A DNA stretch of 57,919 bases from a bacterium (GTDB lineage Bacteria > UBP14 > UBA6098), in contig JAGLDC010000036.1 of assembly GCA_023145965.1 (NCBI GenBank), forward strand, positions 1-57,919, read 5' to 3'. Made by a program: the position numbers and the translations under genes. Every line of letters starts with the position of its first letter. Positions within the stretch are counted from its first letter, which is position 1. Positions 30,927-41,400 of the stretch are shown here, piece by piece. The notes under the pieces were generated by a model. It was not told the origin of the DNA, searched no databases, and saw only the letters and a list, made by a program, of their open reading frames with translations.

Positions 30927-32999
30927 TTAATTTGATTTCCGAATTAGTATCCAATTTTCAGAAAACCTTGCTCGTGACTCGACGAATTTTTTATAGTCTA
31001 AATACTCCTTAACCTGAATAATCGGCGCATGTGTGCCTGTATTCACTTGCTTATACTCCAAGGTCTGGTTTTCGATACTCAGTAAACTGGAAAAACCAGT
31101 ATATTCATTCGATAAATCCATGCTTGAGGGCAAGTGTTCGATAATATAGCCCTCCGGCAGTTTTATTGACATCAGTTTCTCGTTGTAGTAATCCCCCGGT
31201 AGCGAAAACGGAAGTGTTCGCGTGGCGGCGCCAACCTGACTAGAACCGTAATCGACTGTGGGCAGTTTGAACGCAAGTATCTCCTCCCCTGCACTTACGG
31301 CATATCCTGGAATATGAACTGAATAGGAAACCTCGACCTGCTCTGTGAGAGATTTAATCCCGGTCAAGGAGAAATCAACCAAATTGGCCATTCCATCAAT
31401 ACCTTTAGCGAGGCTTTCAAAATAGTTCTTTAATTGGCGTGGTTTATCGTTCTTGTGATAGCGATAACTATCGCCTCCGGTCGGGCCATGGTAGATTATA
31501 TTATATTGAACATCGAGAGCACCATCGGGATAGAGGATACATTCGTATTCGGGGATGCTATAAGCGTAATCGCCATCGACTCTAGGTATCTCTATAAGCT
31601 TCGCACCATTTTCGGCTATCGGAAGAATCCATAAACCGCTAAGGTATTGATGATCATATCGGAGATACTCGTTAGGCGCTAGGTATCTTGTAATCTCACC
31701 TTCGTGAATACTAACACGGAGATCATGGAAATGCTCTATATTCAACATATCCAACGGTAAAGAAGAATCCAAACCCGGACCTAAAAGGACGAGGTTGGCA
31801 TCGAATCCTGCTTCGACAAGGAAACAGTATAGCACAAAAACCAACTCATGCCGGGCAATACGAGAGAAAGTCAATAACTGCGAGAGGGGTTTAGAATAGG
31901 GATAATAATCCGACATTCCCACCCAGTTCGAGGTATAATTCTCAGCGACGAAGTTATATACCTGTTCTATTGTTGGCGAACCTTTGGGGAATTGCGCTGA
32001 GAGCTTATCCTTAATTACGTCTTTTGCGTCGAATGCTTCCTGGACTTTGGCATAGTATGCGCCAGAAAATTCGGCTATGTCAGATGGAATTGTAATAGCA
32101 ATATTTGGGAAAATAAGATCGAGGTTAGGTAACATATTTTCCTCAACATAAGGCTCGATATTCTCCATCTTGTATGTCTTGACGGAATAGCCATCGCGCT
32201 TAGATTTTTTAGGTTTAGGTATTTTGAATTCCTTAACCTCAAAAGGCACTTCACCTTTTTGCGCTATTTCGAAAATGGAAACGAGTTTAGGTTCGGTATC
32301 ATAGAATTTCCAGCGAAGATCGAGGCCGTTAAAAATATCCAGCTTCAGGTATTCGCGCGATATTTGATAATCGACGACGGACCCAAGAGATGCTCCAGTT
32401 AGCGCGAATTTTCTTATTCGGCGCCTTTGATATTCAGAGAGAAGTGAATTCGTGCTACCATCCTCTATGGCATTATCGGCAACAGTGCTAACCTTAGAAA
32501 GCCCTATTGCGCGAGCAAAATCGATGTTCACGTCGTGGGCATCCTTGAAGTATCTTGTTGACCAATTGGCCTTATTCTTGCCGCTTTCGTTTGCGATATA
32601 ATAGATATACCGTCTGACTAGTCGAGCTGTTCCGTCCTCTCGGAAAGTCAACTCGCCCTTTTCATACAGGGTTATATAGCCGGAGCTTGTATATTCTCTG
32701 CTAACTTCATCGACCCTTTCCAATGCCGAAAGAAGGATTTCATCGTCGATGTCGAGTCGCGACTTCCAATCGTCACCGGGACGCCAGGTGCCAAGGTCTA
32801 TACTTCTGACCTCAGAGGGTTCGAGTTCGAGAAAACCATCGGAGGTCTCGAAAACAACAACTTCTTCTTTAATCTCGACCAATTCTCCGATATGTTCGCT
32901 TCCATCGCTCATATATAAAACATCGCGATTTTTAGCAAAAGAGATCGAAACCAAAACGATCAATGCAATTATAATAACTGAAATTTTATTTAATTTCAC
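30927..32999 (-). CDS. Exported DUF3857/transglutaminase-like protein lacking the catalytic Cys
   Basis: The 690-residue product has a signal peptide (residues 6-22), a small beta domain (YMSDGSEHIGELVEIKEEVV), a DUF3857-like region (ITLYEKGELTFREDGTARLVRRYIYYI), a transglutaminase-like core and a beta-rich C-terminal domain. In the core, the position where the paralogue next door has GDCSDKA reads SRIARHELVFVLYCFL, so no Cys sits in the active-site motif; EHFHDLRVS may be the His region. It is therefore probably a non-catalytic member. It lies nine bases downstream of its intact paralogue, and the two share layout over their whole length. Confidence 0.75.
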   Translation of the reverse strand: MKLNKISVIIIALIVLVSISFAKNRDVLYMSDGSEHIGELVEIKEEVVVFETSDGFLELEPSEVRSIDLGTWRPGDDWKSRLDIDDEILLSALERVDEVSREYTSSGYITLYEKGELTFREDGTARLVRRYIYYIANESGKNKANWSTRYFKDAHDVNIDFARAIGLSKVSTVADNAIEDGSTNSLLSEYQRRRIRKFALTGASLGSVVDYQISREYLKLDIFNGLDLRWKFYDTEPKLVSIFEIAQKGEVPFEVKEFKIPKPKKSKRDGYSVKTYKMENIEPYVEENMLPNLDLIFPNIAITIPSDIAEFSGAYYAKVQEAFDAKDVIKDKLSAQFPKGSPTIEQVYNFVAENYTSNWVGMSDYYPYSKPLSQLLTFSRIARHELVFVLYCFLVEAGFDANLVLLGPGLDSSLPLDMLNIEHFHDLRVSIHEGEITRYLAPNEYLRYDHQYLSGLWILPIAENGAKLIEIPRVDGDYAYSIPEYECILYPDGALDVQYNIIYHGPTGGDSYRYHKNDKPRQLKNYFESLAKGIDGMANLVDFSLTGIKSLTEQVEVSYSVHIPGYAVSAGEEILAFKLPTVDYGSSQVGAATRTLPFSLPGDYYNEKLMSIKLPEGYIIEHLPSSMDLSNEYTGFSSLLSIENQTLEYKQVNTGTHAPIIQVKEYLDYKKFVESRARFSENWILIRKSN

Positions 33000-33008
33000 G
33001 ATAACCTC

Positions 33009-35117
33009 CTATTTCTCGACAAGAAAGATTCTCTCTTTGAGATATGATAAGACGGCTTCAGCGTCTTTTTTATAAGCTTTATAATCTGATACTGGAATTC
33101 TCAATTTTTTAATCCGATACTTATCAATGAACTTAATTTTGTTGCCTTCGGGGATGTAGTTCGCAGAATACTCGAAGTATTCATTCGATATTGAAAACTC
33201 GCCTGGAATAAATTCCGCAGAAAGGTTGTCCGGTAGAATAAAAGTAACATCGTGTGCTCGCATAAATGTCATATCTACTTTAATCCCATAATTAGGATCT
33301 CCAAGGGCTATCTCCTGAAAAGAATATCTCAGTGCCGGCACATCGAGAAGGAGATAGTCGCCGGCCTTCACTGGATAGTTATCAATTTTATATTTGAACT
33401 TCATAGTGAATGGAAGAGATATATCACGAATATTGGTCAGCTTATAATCAATCAATGATACGCCGGCTTTACGTTGTGCGAGTATTTGCTCGACCACTTT
33501 CTCATGCTTCTGTTCGGGTGTATATTCAAAATATCCGCGATAACCAGCCTCCATCGATCCTGAATACCAGAAACTATCGCTTATCACAGCACTTCCATCG
33601 GCCGATAGCTCCACGGCTGTTATGCTCTGCATCGAATTTTCCTCGGACGGAATAGGTGGATTATAAACAACCTCTCCACGAACATAATTAGCGTAATAAA
33701 TATCACAGTCGCCCATAGAATATGAAGGAAAACGGAAAAGATTATTTGTAGCATCGAGAACATGGGGTTCTCCATCCCACCATACCTCGTTTATAGCATG
33801 GTTACCCCCCCAGAATGGAAAGCGCGATCTATCGAGGAATCCTGCATCGTTTGTCATAAGTATGATTGGGTAAGACTCAATTCCTACCGCAGATAACAAG
33901 GTGCTAAAAAAGATGGCCTTATCTGAGCAATCGCCGTATTTGTTATCATAGGTAATCTGTGCATAATGACCTCCGAATCGGCTAGCCAAAGCACCTTTGA
34001 CGCTAATATATCTTATATTGCGTTGAACCCAATGATAGATTTTTGCTATTTTCTCAGTTTCAATTTTGGCATCGCCGACAATATCTTTAGCAAGACTGTC
34101 GAGTTGTGGAGTCAGCTTAATATGTTCGCGATGAAGATCGCCAAAGCGTTTGTTGTAGTGGGAATAATCGGGATATAAAGCCGCGTGAACGCTTGGAGCA
34201 ATAGAATAATAACCCATAGCATGCGGTTCGCGTATCATTGGTTCGATATCGCGAAGCTCCCACTTATATATAACACTACTATCGGTTTTTTCGATAACCG
34301 GTTCGGATGAGCCTGTGAATTTTGGAAGCTCCTTTACCCATTTGCCGATATAGGGGTCTTTTTTGTCCAACAGGAAGGTCTCGAAATAAAGCTGTCTCCC
34401 TAGAGGCACCTCGAATTGACAGGTCGAAAGTTTAGCAGGTTCGCTGCTTTGAAAGAAAAACCTTGGAGAAAAAAGCTCCGGATCCTCGGGTGCGTATTGT
34501 TCATTGATGTAACCATATTCGACAATAGAACCTATTTCCACACCGGGGATATTGAGAGACATGGTTTGCCCCTGACCGAAAAACACAGCACCCCTAGTTG
34601 GTTTGGAGAAGATAATATCCTCGGGGCTGTATTCATGGACGGCTCCATCGGGGCCGATGCTCCTCGCATAGAGAATATTGACCCTATTGATACCCTCGTC
34701 TATTGACCAAGCCTTGGTAGCCCACCACTTTGTGTCCTGAGCTAGTATCTTGCCGGCAAAATGGTATTCTTGCACTGTGCGGCCATCGGAAGTAAGACTT
34801 TGCCGGGATTTATCGAGGAATATTAAGCCCTGCGCACTGGGATTTTCGTCCTCCATATCCTCGGCTAATACTTTATATTGATTGAACTTATCTACAGAAT
34901 ATATGTATTCTTCCTGAGCCGCTGTCTTGACAGTTTTAACATCACCGGTAAATATTTTTTTCACTTCTGCACGGTCGATAGCCTTACCGTCGATGGAAAA
35001 TTCGTCGTTTTGGAAAAATACATTGCCACGGATTGTCGAGCCATCGTGTAGATTGGCCTGCCCTGCAAAAACGGGCAATATTATCAGAAGCAAACTAAAT
35101 AATATGGTTCTTTTCAT
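33009..35117 (-). CDS. Exported DUF3857 transglutaminase-like protein (intact triad)
   Basis: The 702-residue product has a signal peptide (cut near VFA-GQ), a short LHDGSTIRGNVFFQND beta unit, a DUF3857 domain (about 100-290) and a transglutaminase core: IYHWVQRNIRYISV, then KYGDCSDKAIFFSTLLSAVGI with the Cys, GNHAINEVWWDGE with the His and HVLDATNN with the Asp. A beta-rich C-terminal region follows. Such proteins are frequent in Bacteroidetes-like bacteria; their role is not well known (crosslinking or proteolysis in the periplasm). Both paralogues start from the same strand and probably form an operon. Confidence 0.82.
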   Translation of the reverse strand: MKRTILFSLLLIILPVFAGQANLHDGSTIRGNVFFQNDEFSIDGKAIDRAEVKKIFTGDVKTVKTAAQEEYIYSVDKFNQYKVLAEDMEDENPSAQGLIFLDKSRQSLTSDGRTVQEYHFAGKILAQDTKWWATKAWSIDEGINRVNILYARSIGPDGAVHEYSPEDIIFSKPTRGAVFFGQGQTMSLNIPGVEIGSIVEYGYINEQYAPEDPELFSPRFFFQSSEPAKLSTCQFEVPLGRQLYFETFLLDKKDPYIGKWVKELPKFTGSSEPVIEKTDSSVIYKWELRDIEPMIREPHAMGYYSIAPSVHAALYPDYSHYNKRFGDLHREHIKLTPQLDSLAKDIVGDAKIETEKIAKIYHWVQRNIRYISVKGALASRFGGHYAQITYDNKYGDCSDKAIFFSTLLSAVGIESYPIILMTNDAGFLDRSRFPFWGGNHAINEVWWDGEPHVLDATNNLFRFPSYSMGDCDIYYANYVRGEVVYNPPIPSEENSMQSITAVELSADGSAVISDSFWYSGSMEAGYRGYFEYTPEQKHEKVVEQILAQRKAGVSLIDYKLTNIRDISLPFTMKFKYKIDNYPVKAGDYLLLDVPALRYSFQEIALGDPNYGIKVDMTFMRAHDVTFILPDNLSAEFIPGEFSISNEYFEYSANYIPEGNKIKFIDKYRIKKLRIPVSDYKAYKKDAEAVLSYLKERIFLVEK

Positions 35118-35149
35118 CTTTCCTCCGATGAGATTATGCTGTAGATTTA

Positions 35150-36742
35150 TTATCCCTCTTTTAAAAACTGGATTATATAAAAAGAGTGTGAGAATTGCTT
35201 TTTAATTCTGAGATTTTCAGATAATTTGGTAATTAGTTTATATTCCGCACTCGCCTCCCCCTCTGAGAGACCTGATTCGAGAATGACCAATGTGCTATTA
35301 GAGTCCGGCTTTATAAACTCGAAACGACCAAAAATATAATCGACATTTTCGTCTATGATATATTCGGCAACATTATCTCTTGATAAATAGTTCTTGTTAT
35401 ACGCTTTATCGTTGTATTTGCCGCTAAGATCGATAACTGAACGTTGTGACACAAGAGCTAAGATTTCCGGTTCGAAGGAAGCCATAATGGTATTTGGCGG
35501 TATGTATTCCGAAGTCCAGATTGCTGCGAAACTTTGCACTACTTTATTTCTATCTCTTACCGGAGAATTAACATCTTTCATAAAGGTCATTAATGTCGAA
35601 AAAGCCGTTAGAATCAAGACGAAAATCAGAGACCCGTATTTCTTCCCGAAAACGGTTTTAAAAAGAATTATAAAAGCGTAAATAACAAGAATTATGAACA
35701 CGAGAATATCTATGGAAGAAATACCTTCGACGGATAAGGTTGCCTTTCTGCCTATGAGGATGAATGAGAGTATGCGAAACGAAATTGCAAAACTAATGGC
35801 GCATAAAAACGCCCGCTTTTTGAATAAAGACCATAAAGCTAAAACCAGGAATCCAACAACCATTAAAATCGTGATAATAGATGAAACCGACGGTCCCAGG
35901 TGTAGATTTAGAGCCGTTGTCATTTGTAAAAAAATATTGCTGAATATTTCAGGTCTCGAAAGTGAACTTGCCCCACTAAAAAATATTGGAGAAACAGAGT
36001 CGAGAGCGATTTTGTTATAAATAAAATATGGGATAATCAAAACTGACGAACTTACAAGAGCGCCGAGGGTAAGCTTTTTCAATCCGGAACTGAAGTTAAT
36101 CTTCTGGAAAACCAACACCATAAATAAAATTGCCCCAAAAATAAGGAGATCAGGACGGATGTAAAAACCGAGTGTGAGTAGAATTCCAAGCCCCACTCCT
36201 CTTTTGGTATTTGCTTTGAATTCTCTATTAGTAAGCAAATTATCGAATATCAAAAACAATGCACTTACATACAGAAAAGCGAGCGAGCTTTCTAGGCCAT
36301 CGATAAAAGCAAATTTAACACCCGGAAAGAGTGCAAAAAAGGCTATTAAAGCAATATAATCGGATAGGCATTTCAATCTTTTCGATGATAAAATAAATAA
36401 AATAATAAGTGCTGCATGAAAAATTAATTCGGAAAGCGCCCAACACATAAGAGCAGAGTCCATGGGGTTGCTAATTATTTTGAAAATGAAGGCCATCAGC
36501 AATATCCACATTGGAGAAAAACTCCCTGTCTTGTGGATTCCATCGAAGGTAAAGCCCTTTCCTTCGGCGAGGTTTTGTGCTATTTTGTACTGTGCAACAG
36601 CCCTTTGTGACACACGTCCCTGCATTAAAAGGATAACTATATCGCCTTCATATAGAAGCGAAGTCTGCAGAATACTAAGAAGTATTAAAAGAAGAGAAAG
36701 ATAAATCCTCGGATTACCATACTGGTTTCGATTAGATAACAT
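35150..36742 (-). CDS. Polytopic membrane protein, GT-C glycosyltransferase-like
   Basis: The 530-residue product has about ten hydrophobic segments. The first loop after segment 1 contains EGDIVILLMQGR, NLAEGKGFTFDG and TGSFSPMWILLMA, a pattern seen in GT-C type mannosyl/arabinosyl-transferase-like proteins that use polyprenyl-phosphate sugars. A C-terminal soluble part (about 405-530) includes IWTSEYIPPNTIMASFEPE and VDYIFGRFEF. Family assignment is tentative. It is the upstream gene of the minus-strand run with the transglutaminase pair and faces rpiB divergently across 135 bases. Confidence 0.6.
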   Translation of the reverse strand: MLSNRNQYGNPRIYLSLLLILLSILQTSLLYEGDIVILLMQGRVSQRAVAQYKIAQNLAEGKGFTFDGIHKTGSFSPMWILLMAFIFKIISNPMDSALMCWALSELIFHAALIILFILSSKRLKCLSDYIALIAFFALFPGVKFAFIDGLESSLAFLYVSALFLIFDNLLTNREFKANTKRGVGLGILLTLGFYIRPDLLIFGAILFMVLVFQKINFSSGLKKLTLGALVSSSVLIIPYFIYNKIALDSVSPIFFSGASSLSRPEIFSNIFLQMTTALNLHLGPSVSSIITILMVVGFLVLALWSLFKKRAFLCAISFAISFRILSFILIGRKATLSVEGISSIDILVFIILVIYAFIILFKTVFGKKYGSLIFVLILTAFSTLMTFMKDVNSPVRDRNKVVQSFAAIWTSEYIPPNTIMASFEPEILALVSQRSVIDLSGKYNDKAYNKNYLSRDNVAEYIIDENVDYIFGRFEFIKPDSNSTLVILESGLSEGEASAEYKLITKLSENLRIKKQFSHSFYIIQFLKEG

Positions 36743-36877
36743 AGCTACATACTATGCTGATAATAATGCAAATCAATACAAAACTGTTAAACAGATACAT
36801 TCATACAAAAATACCTTGACTTTTAATGCATGTAGAGATTAGTTATACTATTTATAGTTAATGTATATTAGATAGGT

Positions 36878-37345
36878 ATGGAAATTATGAAATATAAGTT
36901 TTCTATCGCTTCAGATCACGGTGGTTTCGAACTCAAAGAACAGATTATTAAGGCTCTCAAAAGTAAATGGGAGCTTATCGATAGGGGGCCCTCCAGCAAC
37001 GAATCCGTGGATTATACAGACTATGCTATTCTTGTGGCTTCAGATGTTATTAATGAGAAGGCTGAATTTGGTATTCTTATTTGCACCACGGGAATTGGCA
37101 TGTCAATTGCCGCAAATAAAGTTAATGGAATAAGAGCAGCATTGGTATGCGATGTAAAAAGAGCGGAGCTTGCTCGCAGGCATAACAATGCCAATATAAT
37201 TTGCCTTGGCGCAGTATATACAGAACTTGCCAAAGCACTTGAAGCTATAAGGCTCTTTGATGTGACGAAATTCGATGGCGAACTGGCCGAAGGTGAGCGT
37301 CATAAGCGTCGTGTCGAGAAGATCATTAAGCTTGAGAATCAATAA
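36878..37345 (+). CDS. rpiB: Ribose-5-phosphate isomerase B
   Basis: The 155-residue enzyme interconverts ribose and ribulose 5-phosphates. [59 protein letters not shown] and [13 protein letters not shown] are all family blocks; Cys in LICTTGIG and His in RRHNNAN are the active-site positions. Either ATG (36878 or 36887) could start it. It begins a same-strand run of 19 kb. glyA follows after 16 bases. Confidence 0.95.
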   Translation: MEIMKYKFSIASDHGGFELKEQIIKALKSKWELIDRGPSSNESVDYTDYAILVASDVINEKAEFGILICTTGIGMSIAANKVNGIRAALVCDVKRAELARRHNNANIICLGAVYTELAKALEAIRLFDVTKFDGELAEGERHKRRVEKIIKLENQ

Positions 37346-37361
37346 ATATTTAGGAGAATTT

Positions 37362-38609
37362 ATGAATTACTTAAAAAAAGACGACATAGAGATTTACGAA
37401 GCTATTACGCTCGAGCTCAGAAGGCAAAGGGAGGGTTTGGAACTTATCGCAAGTGAGAATTATACTTCACCGGCGGTTATGGAAGCGGTTGGATGTATAA
37501 TGACGAATAAGTATGCCGAAGGTTATCCTCACAAAAGGTATTACGGTGGGTGCAAATACGTCGATATGGCAGAAGATATCGCCAGAGATAGAGCGAAAGA
37601 GCTTTTTGGCGCTGAACATGCAAATGTTCAACCCCACAGCGGTTCACAGGCAAATATGGCTGTGTATTTTGCGGAATTGGAGCCGGGAGATACAATTATG
37701 GGGCTTAACCTCTCGCACGGAGGGCACCTCACGCATGGTCATCCTGTTAATTTCAGCGGGAAGCTATATAATATTGTTCAATATGGAGTTGACCGCGAAA
37801 CCGAGCGAATCGACTATGCCGAAGTTGCGCGTCTTGCGGAAGAACACAAACCTAAACTAATTATGACCGGTGCCAGTGCTTATCCTCGGACCTGGGATTT
37901 CGTTAAATTTCGAGAAATCGCCGATTCGGTTGGAGCCATTTTAGTCGCCGACATGGCACATTTTGCCGGATTGGTGGCCACGGGACTTCATCCAACACCT
38001 ATCCCCCATTGCCACTATGTAACAACGACAACACATAAAACCCTTCGAGGCCCTCGAGGGGGTATGGTTCTTTCCAAGCAAGATTTTGCAAAAAAACTTG
38101 ATAAAACGATCATGCCCGGAATGCAGGGCGGCCCTCTTATGCATGTGATCGCTGCTAAGGCGGTATGTTTTAAGGAGGCTTTAGCGCCAGAATTTAAAAC
38201 ATATCAACAACAAATTCTCGATAATGCTCAAGCCCTGGCGAAAACCATTTCACAAAGCGGCCTTCGACTCGTTTCCGGCGGAACCGACAATCATTTGATG
38301 CTCGTGGACCTCAGGCCCAAGGGTATTACAGGTAAGATCGCCGAAAAGGCTTTAGATGCAGCTGGAATAACGGTGAATAAGAATACCATCCCCTTTGACC
38401 CGGAGAAGCCTTTTGTCACTAGCGGAATAAGGATAGGAACCCCAGCTATCACTACCAGAGGCATGGGAACCGATGAAATGAAGAAAATTGGCGAGTGGAT
38501 TGTCGAGGTTATCGAGAACCACGAAAACGAAGCTCGACTCGAAGAAATAAGGAAACAGGTTGCGGAGCTTTGTTCAGATTTCCCGGTTTACCCGGAACTA
38601 TATAAATAA
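37362..38609 (+). CDS. glyA: Serine hydroxymethyltransferase
   Basis: The PLP enzyme converts serine to glycine and feeds one-carbon units to tetrahydrofolate. The start at 37362 ([15 protein letters not shown]) is preceded by TAGGAG, and the longer in-frame start would overlap rpiB. There are 415 residues, as usual. [65 protein letters not shown], and the PLP lysine motif [14 protein letters not shown] are all there. The stop overlaps the next start by one base. Confidence 0.98.
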   Translation: MNYLKKDDIEIYEAITLELRRQREGLELIASENYTSPAVMEAVGCIMTNKYAEGYPHKRYYGGCKYVDMAEDIARDRAKELFGAEHANVQPHSGSQANMAVYFAELEPGDTIMGLNLSHGGHLTHGHPVNFSGKLYNIVQYGVDRETERIDYAEVARLAEEHKPKLIMTGASAYPRTWDFVKFREIADSVGAILVADMAHFAGLVATGLHPTPIPHCHYVTTTTHKTLRGPRGGMVLSKQDFAKKLDKTIMPGMQGGPLMHVIAAKAVCFKEALAPEFKTYQQQILDNAQALAKTISQSGLRLVSGGTDNHLMLVDLRPKGITGKIAEKALDAAGITVNKNTIPFDPEKPFVTSGIRIGTPAITTRGMGTDEMKKIGEWIVEVIENHENEARLEEIRKQVAELCSDFPVYPELYK

Positions 38610-39106
38610 TGGCCTTTTCTTCTAAAATGGCCAAATGGACCGAATGGGCTTTTCTTAAAAAAGCCTCTTGTCCTCAAACTGAATTCAAGGAATTTAGTTC
38701 TCGTTTTAGGCAGACCTTAATTGTGTTGCCGAAAGGCTATGATGATTCCATGATCAAATTAGCTAAGGAAATTGACCAAATTCTTGGAGGCGGGATTAAG
38801 TCGGTAGTTGCATGGGAAAAGCCTGATATAATTGAAAGAGTGGAATCTTTAGTAATTGAAAGCAAGGATATTAACATATTTGGGTGGCCAAAAAAGTCGT
38901 TCGCTTCCAAGTTCAAGGATTTTACTGCCTCTATCGACCTTTCGCCAGCATTCGAGATACCTATCTCTGCTTTGCCCGCGATGGCCGGTATAAACACTCG
39001 CTTGGGTTATGACGAATCACATGCTGGTAATATCTATAATGTTGTTATTAATGGTAGGATGGAAGAAGTATTAAAAATATTGATGGGAAATAGAAATGGG
39101 AAATAG
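38609..39106 (+). CDS. Small protein with a faint glycosyltransferase-9-like look, function unknown
   Basis: The 165-residue product has no signal peptide or membrane segment. RQTLIVLPKGYDDSMIKLAKEI, IDLSPAFEIPISALPAMAG and NTRLGYD recall short pieces of heptosyltransferase-like proteins (a half-domain), but the match is weak and the second half of such enzymes is missing. It is coupled to glyA (TAATG) and overlaps the next gene by 11 bases, so it is surely translated. Confidence 0.6.
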   Translation: MAFSSKMAKWTEWAFLKKASCPQTEFKEFSSRFRQTLIVLPKGYDDSMIKLAKEIDQILGGGIKSVVAWEKPDIIERVESLVIESKDINIFGWPKKSFASKFKDFTASIDLSPAFEIPISALPAMAGINTRLGYDESHAGNIYNVVINGRMEEVLKILMGNRNGK

Positions 39107-40508
39107 AACGAACGATAAAAATTACAGAGAAAAATTGCCATCGCATTATTCGCTTTCGGTAATAGTGCCTGCATATAATGAAGTCGATAATATCCTTCCT
39201 CTCGCGAAGGAATTCGAGGTTTTTCTCTCTCGACAGAAATTTCGTGCCGAGGTTATTGTCGTAGATGATGGTTCAGATGACGGCACTGCGGAGAAAACTC
39301 TCGAACTCGCGGTCAAATATCCTTTTCTAAAATTAGTCAAACATAAGCAGAATATGGGCAAAACTGCCGCTATCGAAACGGGTTTTTCGGTGAGCAAGGG
39401 TAAGCGCATCGCGATCTTCGACGCGGACCTTCAGTATGACCCATACGACCTTAAACGCATGATGGATAAGCTCGACCGCGGTTATGGTATTGTTAGCGGG
39501 ATTAAAAAGGGACAATATCAGAAGCCACTTGTGAGCAAAATTTACAATTTTCTTACACGCAGGCTTTTCGGGATCAATGTCAAGGACATGAACTCGATGA
39601 AGATGCTTCGTAGAGAGGTGATGGCAGAGCTATTTCTCAGAAAAGATTGGCATAGATTCATGGTAGTTCTGGCCTCTCAGAGGGGTTATCGTGTCGCGGA
39701 TATACCGGTAAAACTGAGGCCAAGGCTTCATGGCAAACCGAAATATAGTGGTTTTGGGCGGATATTTATCGGCTTGACCGATTTACTTGCGGTTTGGTTA
39801 TCCGAGAAGATTTTTCGTAAACCCATGCTTTATTTTGGGAGTACTGGATTTATATCTCTCCTTTTGGCTGGAGGGTTAGCGCTTTTCATTTTCATTGCAC
39901 GCCTGGGATTCCACTGGGGCTATCCTCCACTTCAGACAATTTTAATTTTATTAATCTCTGTATCGGGATTTACTTTCACTCTGGGGTTTTTAGCCGAGGC
40001 AATAGCCAATTTACGCGACAGAGTCGAATTCCTTATGCTTAAACAGCAAAATATCGAAGCTCCAAAACTCGAAGTTGCAAAGAAGCAGGATTATCAAAAA
40101 AAGGAGCGACCGACTTACAACAAATCAGAGCGAAACGATTTTAATGATAAAAGTAGGCCTTCTTCCCCTGAGAGGGAAAGTAAAAAAAGCCATGATCGCC
40201 GGCCAGACAATAAACCATCCGAATCGAAAAAGCTCCCAAAGAAAAAGATTCATATCACGGAGAAAAAAAATAAGAAGGAAGCTATTAAGGAACCCGCTTT
40301 AGAAAAAGAGGTGGTGAATAAACCCTCGGAGAAGTCTTTCGAAATAGTTCAAAGGCAACAATCTTGGGGACGGTCTGGAAGAGTAACACATAAAAATGTT
40401 GTTGCTAATAAGAAGGATAATTCTCGCGAAAAAATCGAGCAACTAGCCAAGGATATTGATAGCGACGCCAAGTTAGGTTGTAAGATTGGAAGCCATGAAA
40501 ATAAATAA
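39096..40508 (+). CDS. Family-2 glycosyltransferase with membrane anchor and long charged tail
   Basis: The 470-residue product starts with a polyprenyl-phosphate-sugar-synthase-like GT2 domain: LSVIVPAYNEVDNI, VIVVDDGSDDGT, KHKQNMGKTAAIETGF, IFDADLQYDP (the DxD-type site), and MNSMKMLRREV. Two membrane segments (about 248-305) follow, as in GtrB/DPM-like enzymes. Residues 330-470 form an unusual, low-complexity tail full of Lys, Glu, Ser and Asn without hydrophobic core. Likely role: transfer of a sugar from a nucleotide donor to polyprenyl phosphate for the glycan locus that follows. Confidence 0.82.
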   Translation: MGNRTNDKNYREKLPSHYSLSVIVPAYNEVDNILPLAKEFEVFLSRQKFRAEVIVVDDGSDDGTAEKTLELAVKYPFLKLVKHKQNMGKTAAIETGFSVSKGKRIAIFDADLQYDPYDLKRMMDKLDRGYGIVSGIKKGQYQKPLVSKIYNFLTRRLFGINVKDMNSMKMLRREVMAELFLRKDWHRFMVVLASQRGYRVADIPVKLRPRLHGKPKYSGFGRIFIGLTDLLAVWLSEKIFRKPMLYFGSTGFISLLLAGGLALFIFIARLGFHWGYPPLQTILILLISVSGFTFTLGFLAEAIANLRDRVEFLMLKQQNIEAPKLEVAKKQDYQKKERPTYNKSERNDFNDKSRPSSPERESKKSHDRRPDNKPSESKKLPKKKIHITEKKNKKEAIKEPALEKEVVNKPSEKSFEIVQRQQSWGRSGRVTHKNVVANKKDNSREKIEQLAKDIDSDAKLGCKIGSHENK

Positions 40509-40542
40509 TACTTTCGTTTATTGAGGAAGAGTAGATCAATTG

Positions 40543-41394
40543 ATGACTCATTTTTTAACAATTGACCTTGAGGACTGGTATCACGCCCATTATCCGGGGT
40601 TTGATTTTAGGGCTTTCAAACCCGACGAAAGAAGGGTTGAACCGGCTACGGAAAGGCTTCTCGAACTTCTTGATAAACATCAAACGAAAGCTACCTTTTT
40701 TACTCTTGGGGTCATAGCAAGGGATTTTCCAGGTTTGATTAAGAGAATAAAAGATGAGGGTCATGAAATCGCCTGTCATGGTTGGGACCACGATTTGATA
40801 GACTCATTGCCCGGAGAGTTTTTATTTAACAACATTAATAGGGCCAAGGAATTATTGGAAGATGTATCCGGCGAGGAAGTTATCGGATTTCGTAGCCCAA
40901 ATTTTTCGGTTAATCCTGCTAATTGGAACAGGTATCTTGACGCACTCGATAAAAGCGGCTTTAAATATGATTCGAGCGCATACGCAGGCAGGCTATATTA
41001 CGGCGGTATGGACGGGATTGCAAATAAAACCGGTAAGATTGAGGGCCACGAACTTCATGAGTTTCCGCCTTCGGTAGGTAGGTTTTTAATTTACAGGTTC
41101 CCTTTAGGTGGATTTTATTTAAGGTTTTTTCCGGTCAGCGTAATGAAGGGGGCTATAAAGAGGATAGAACGCCGCGGTCAGAGAGCAGTTTTATACCTTC
41201 ATCCCAAGGATATCGATGGAGATAATCCGAGATTACCGGTAAACGCTGTTTATAACCAGGTCCATTTAATGGGCGTTAAAAAAGGTTATACAAAACTTAA
41301 CGAATTATTATCCAGTTTTAATTTTATGCGGATTTCCGATTATTGTATTGACTCGCGTAGTCGCAAAGTTTTAACGCCTGTTTTATCGGGATAA
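40543..41394 (+). CDS. Polysaccharide deacetylase (NodB-like, DUF3473-type)
   Basis: The 283-residue product has LTIDLEDWYHAHYPG (metal Asp pair), ATFFTLGVIARDFPGL, EIACHGWDHDLID with two metal His, GFRSPNFSV and a C-terminal block AVLYLHPKDID. This layout, including a DUF3473-like end, is typical for deacetylases of exopolysaccharide loci. It would remove acetyl groups from N-acetylhexosamines. It begins at the ATG at 40543; a TTG directly before it is also possible. Confidence 0.87.
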   Translation: MTHFLTIDLEDWYHAHYPGFDFRAFKPDERRVEPATERLLELLDKHQTKATFFTLGVIARDFPGLIKRIKDEGHEIACHGWDHDLIDSLPGEFLFNNINRAKELLEDVSGEEVIGFRSPNFSVNPANWNRYLDALDKSGFKYDSSAYAGRLYYGGMDGIANKTGKIEGHELHEFPPSVGRFLIYRFPLGGFYLRFFPVSVMKGAIKRIERRGQRAVLYLHPKDIDGDNPRLPVNAVYNQVHLMGVKKGYTKLNELLSSFNFMRISDYCIDSRSRKVLTPVLSG

Positions 41395-41400
41395 CATTAG

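Noticed and set aside
36815-36850. A TTGACT...TATACT promoter before rpiB
   Set aside because: The spacing between the two hexamers is about 22 bases, too long for a standard promoter; other pairings match poorly.
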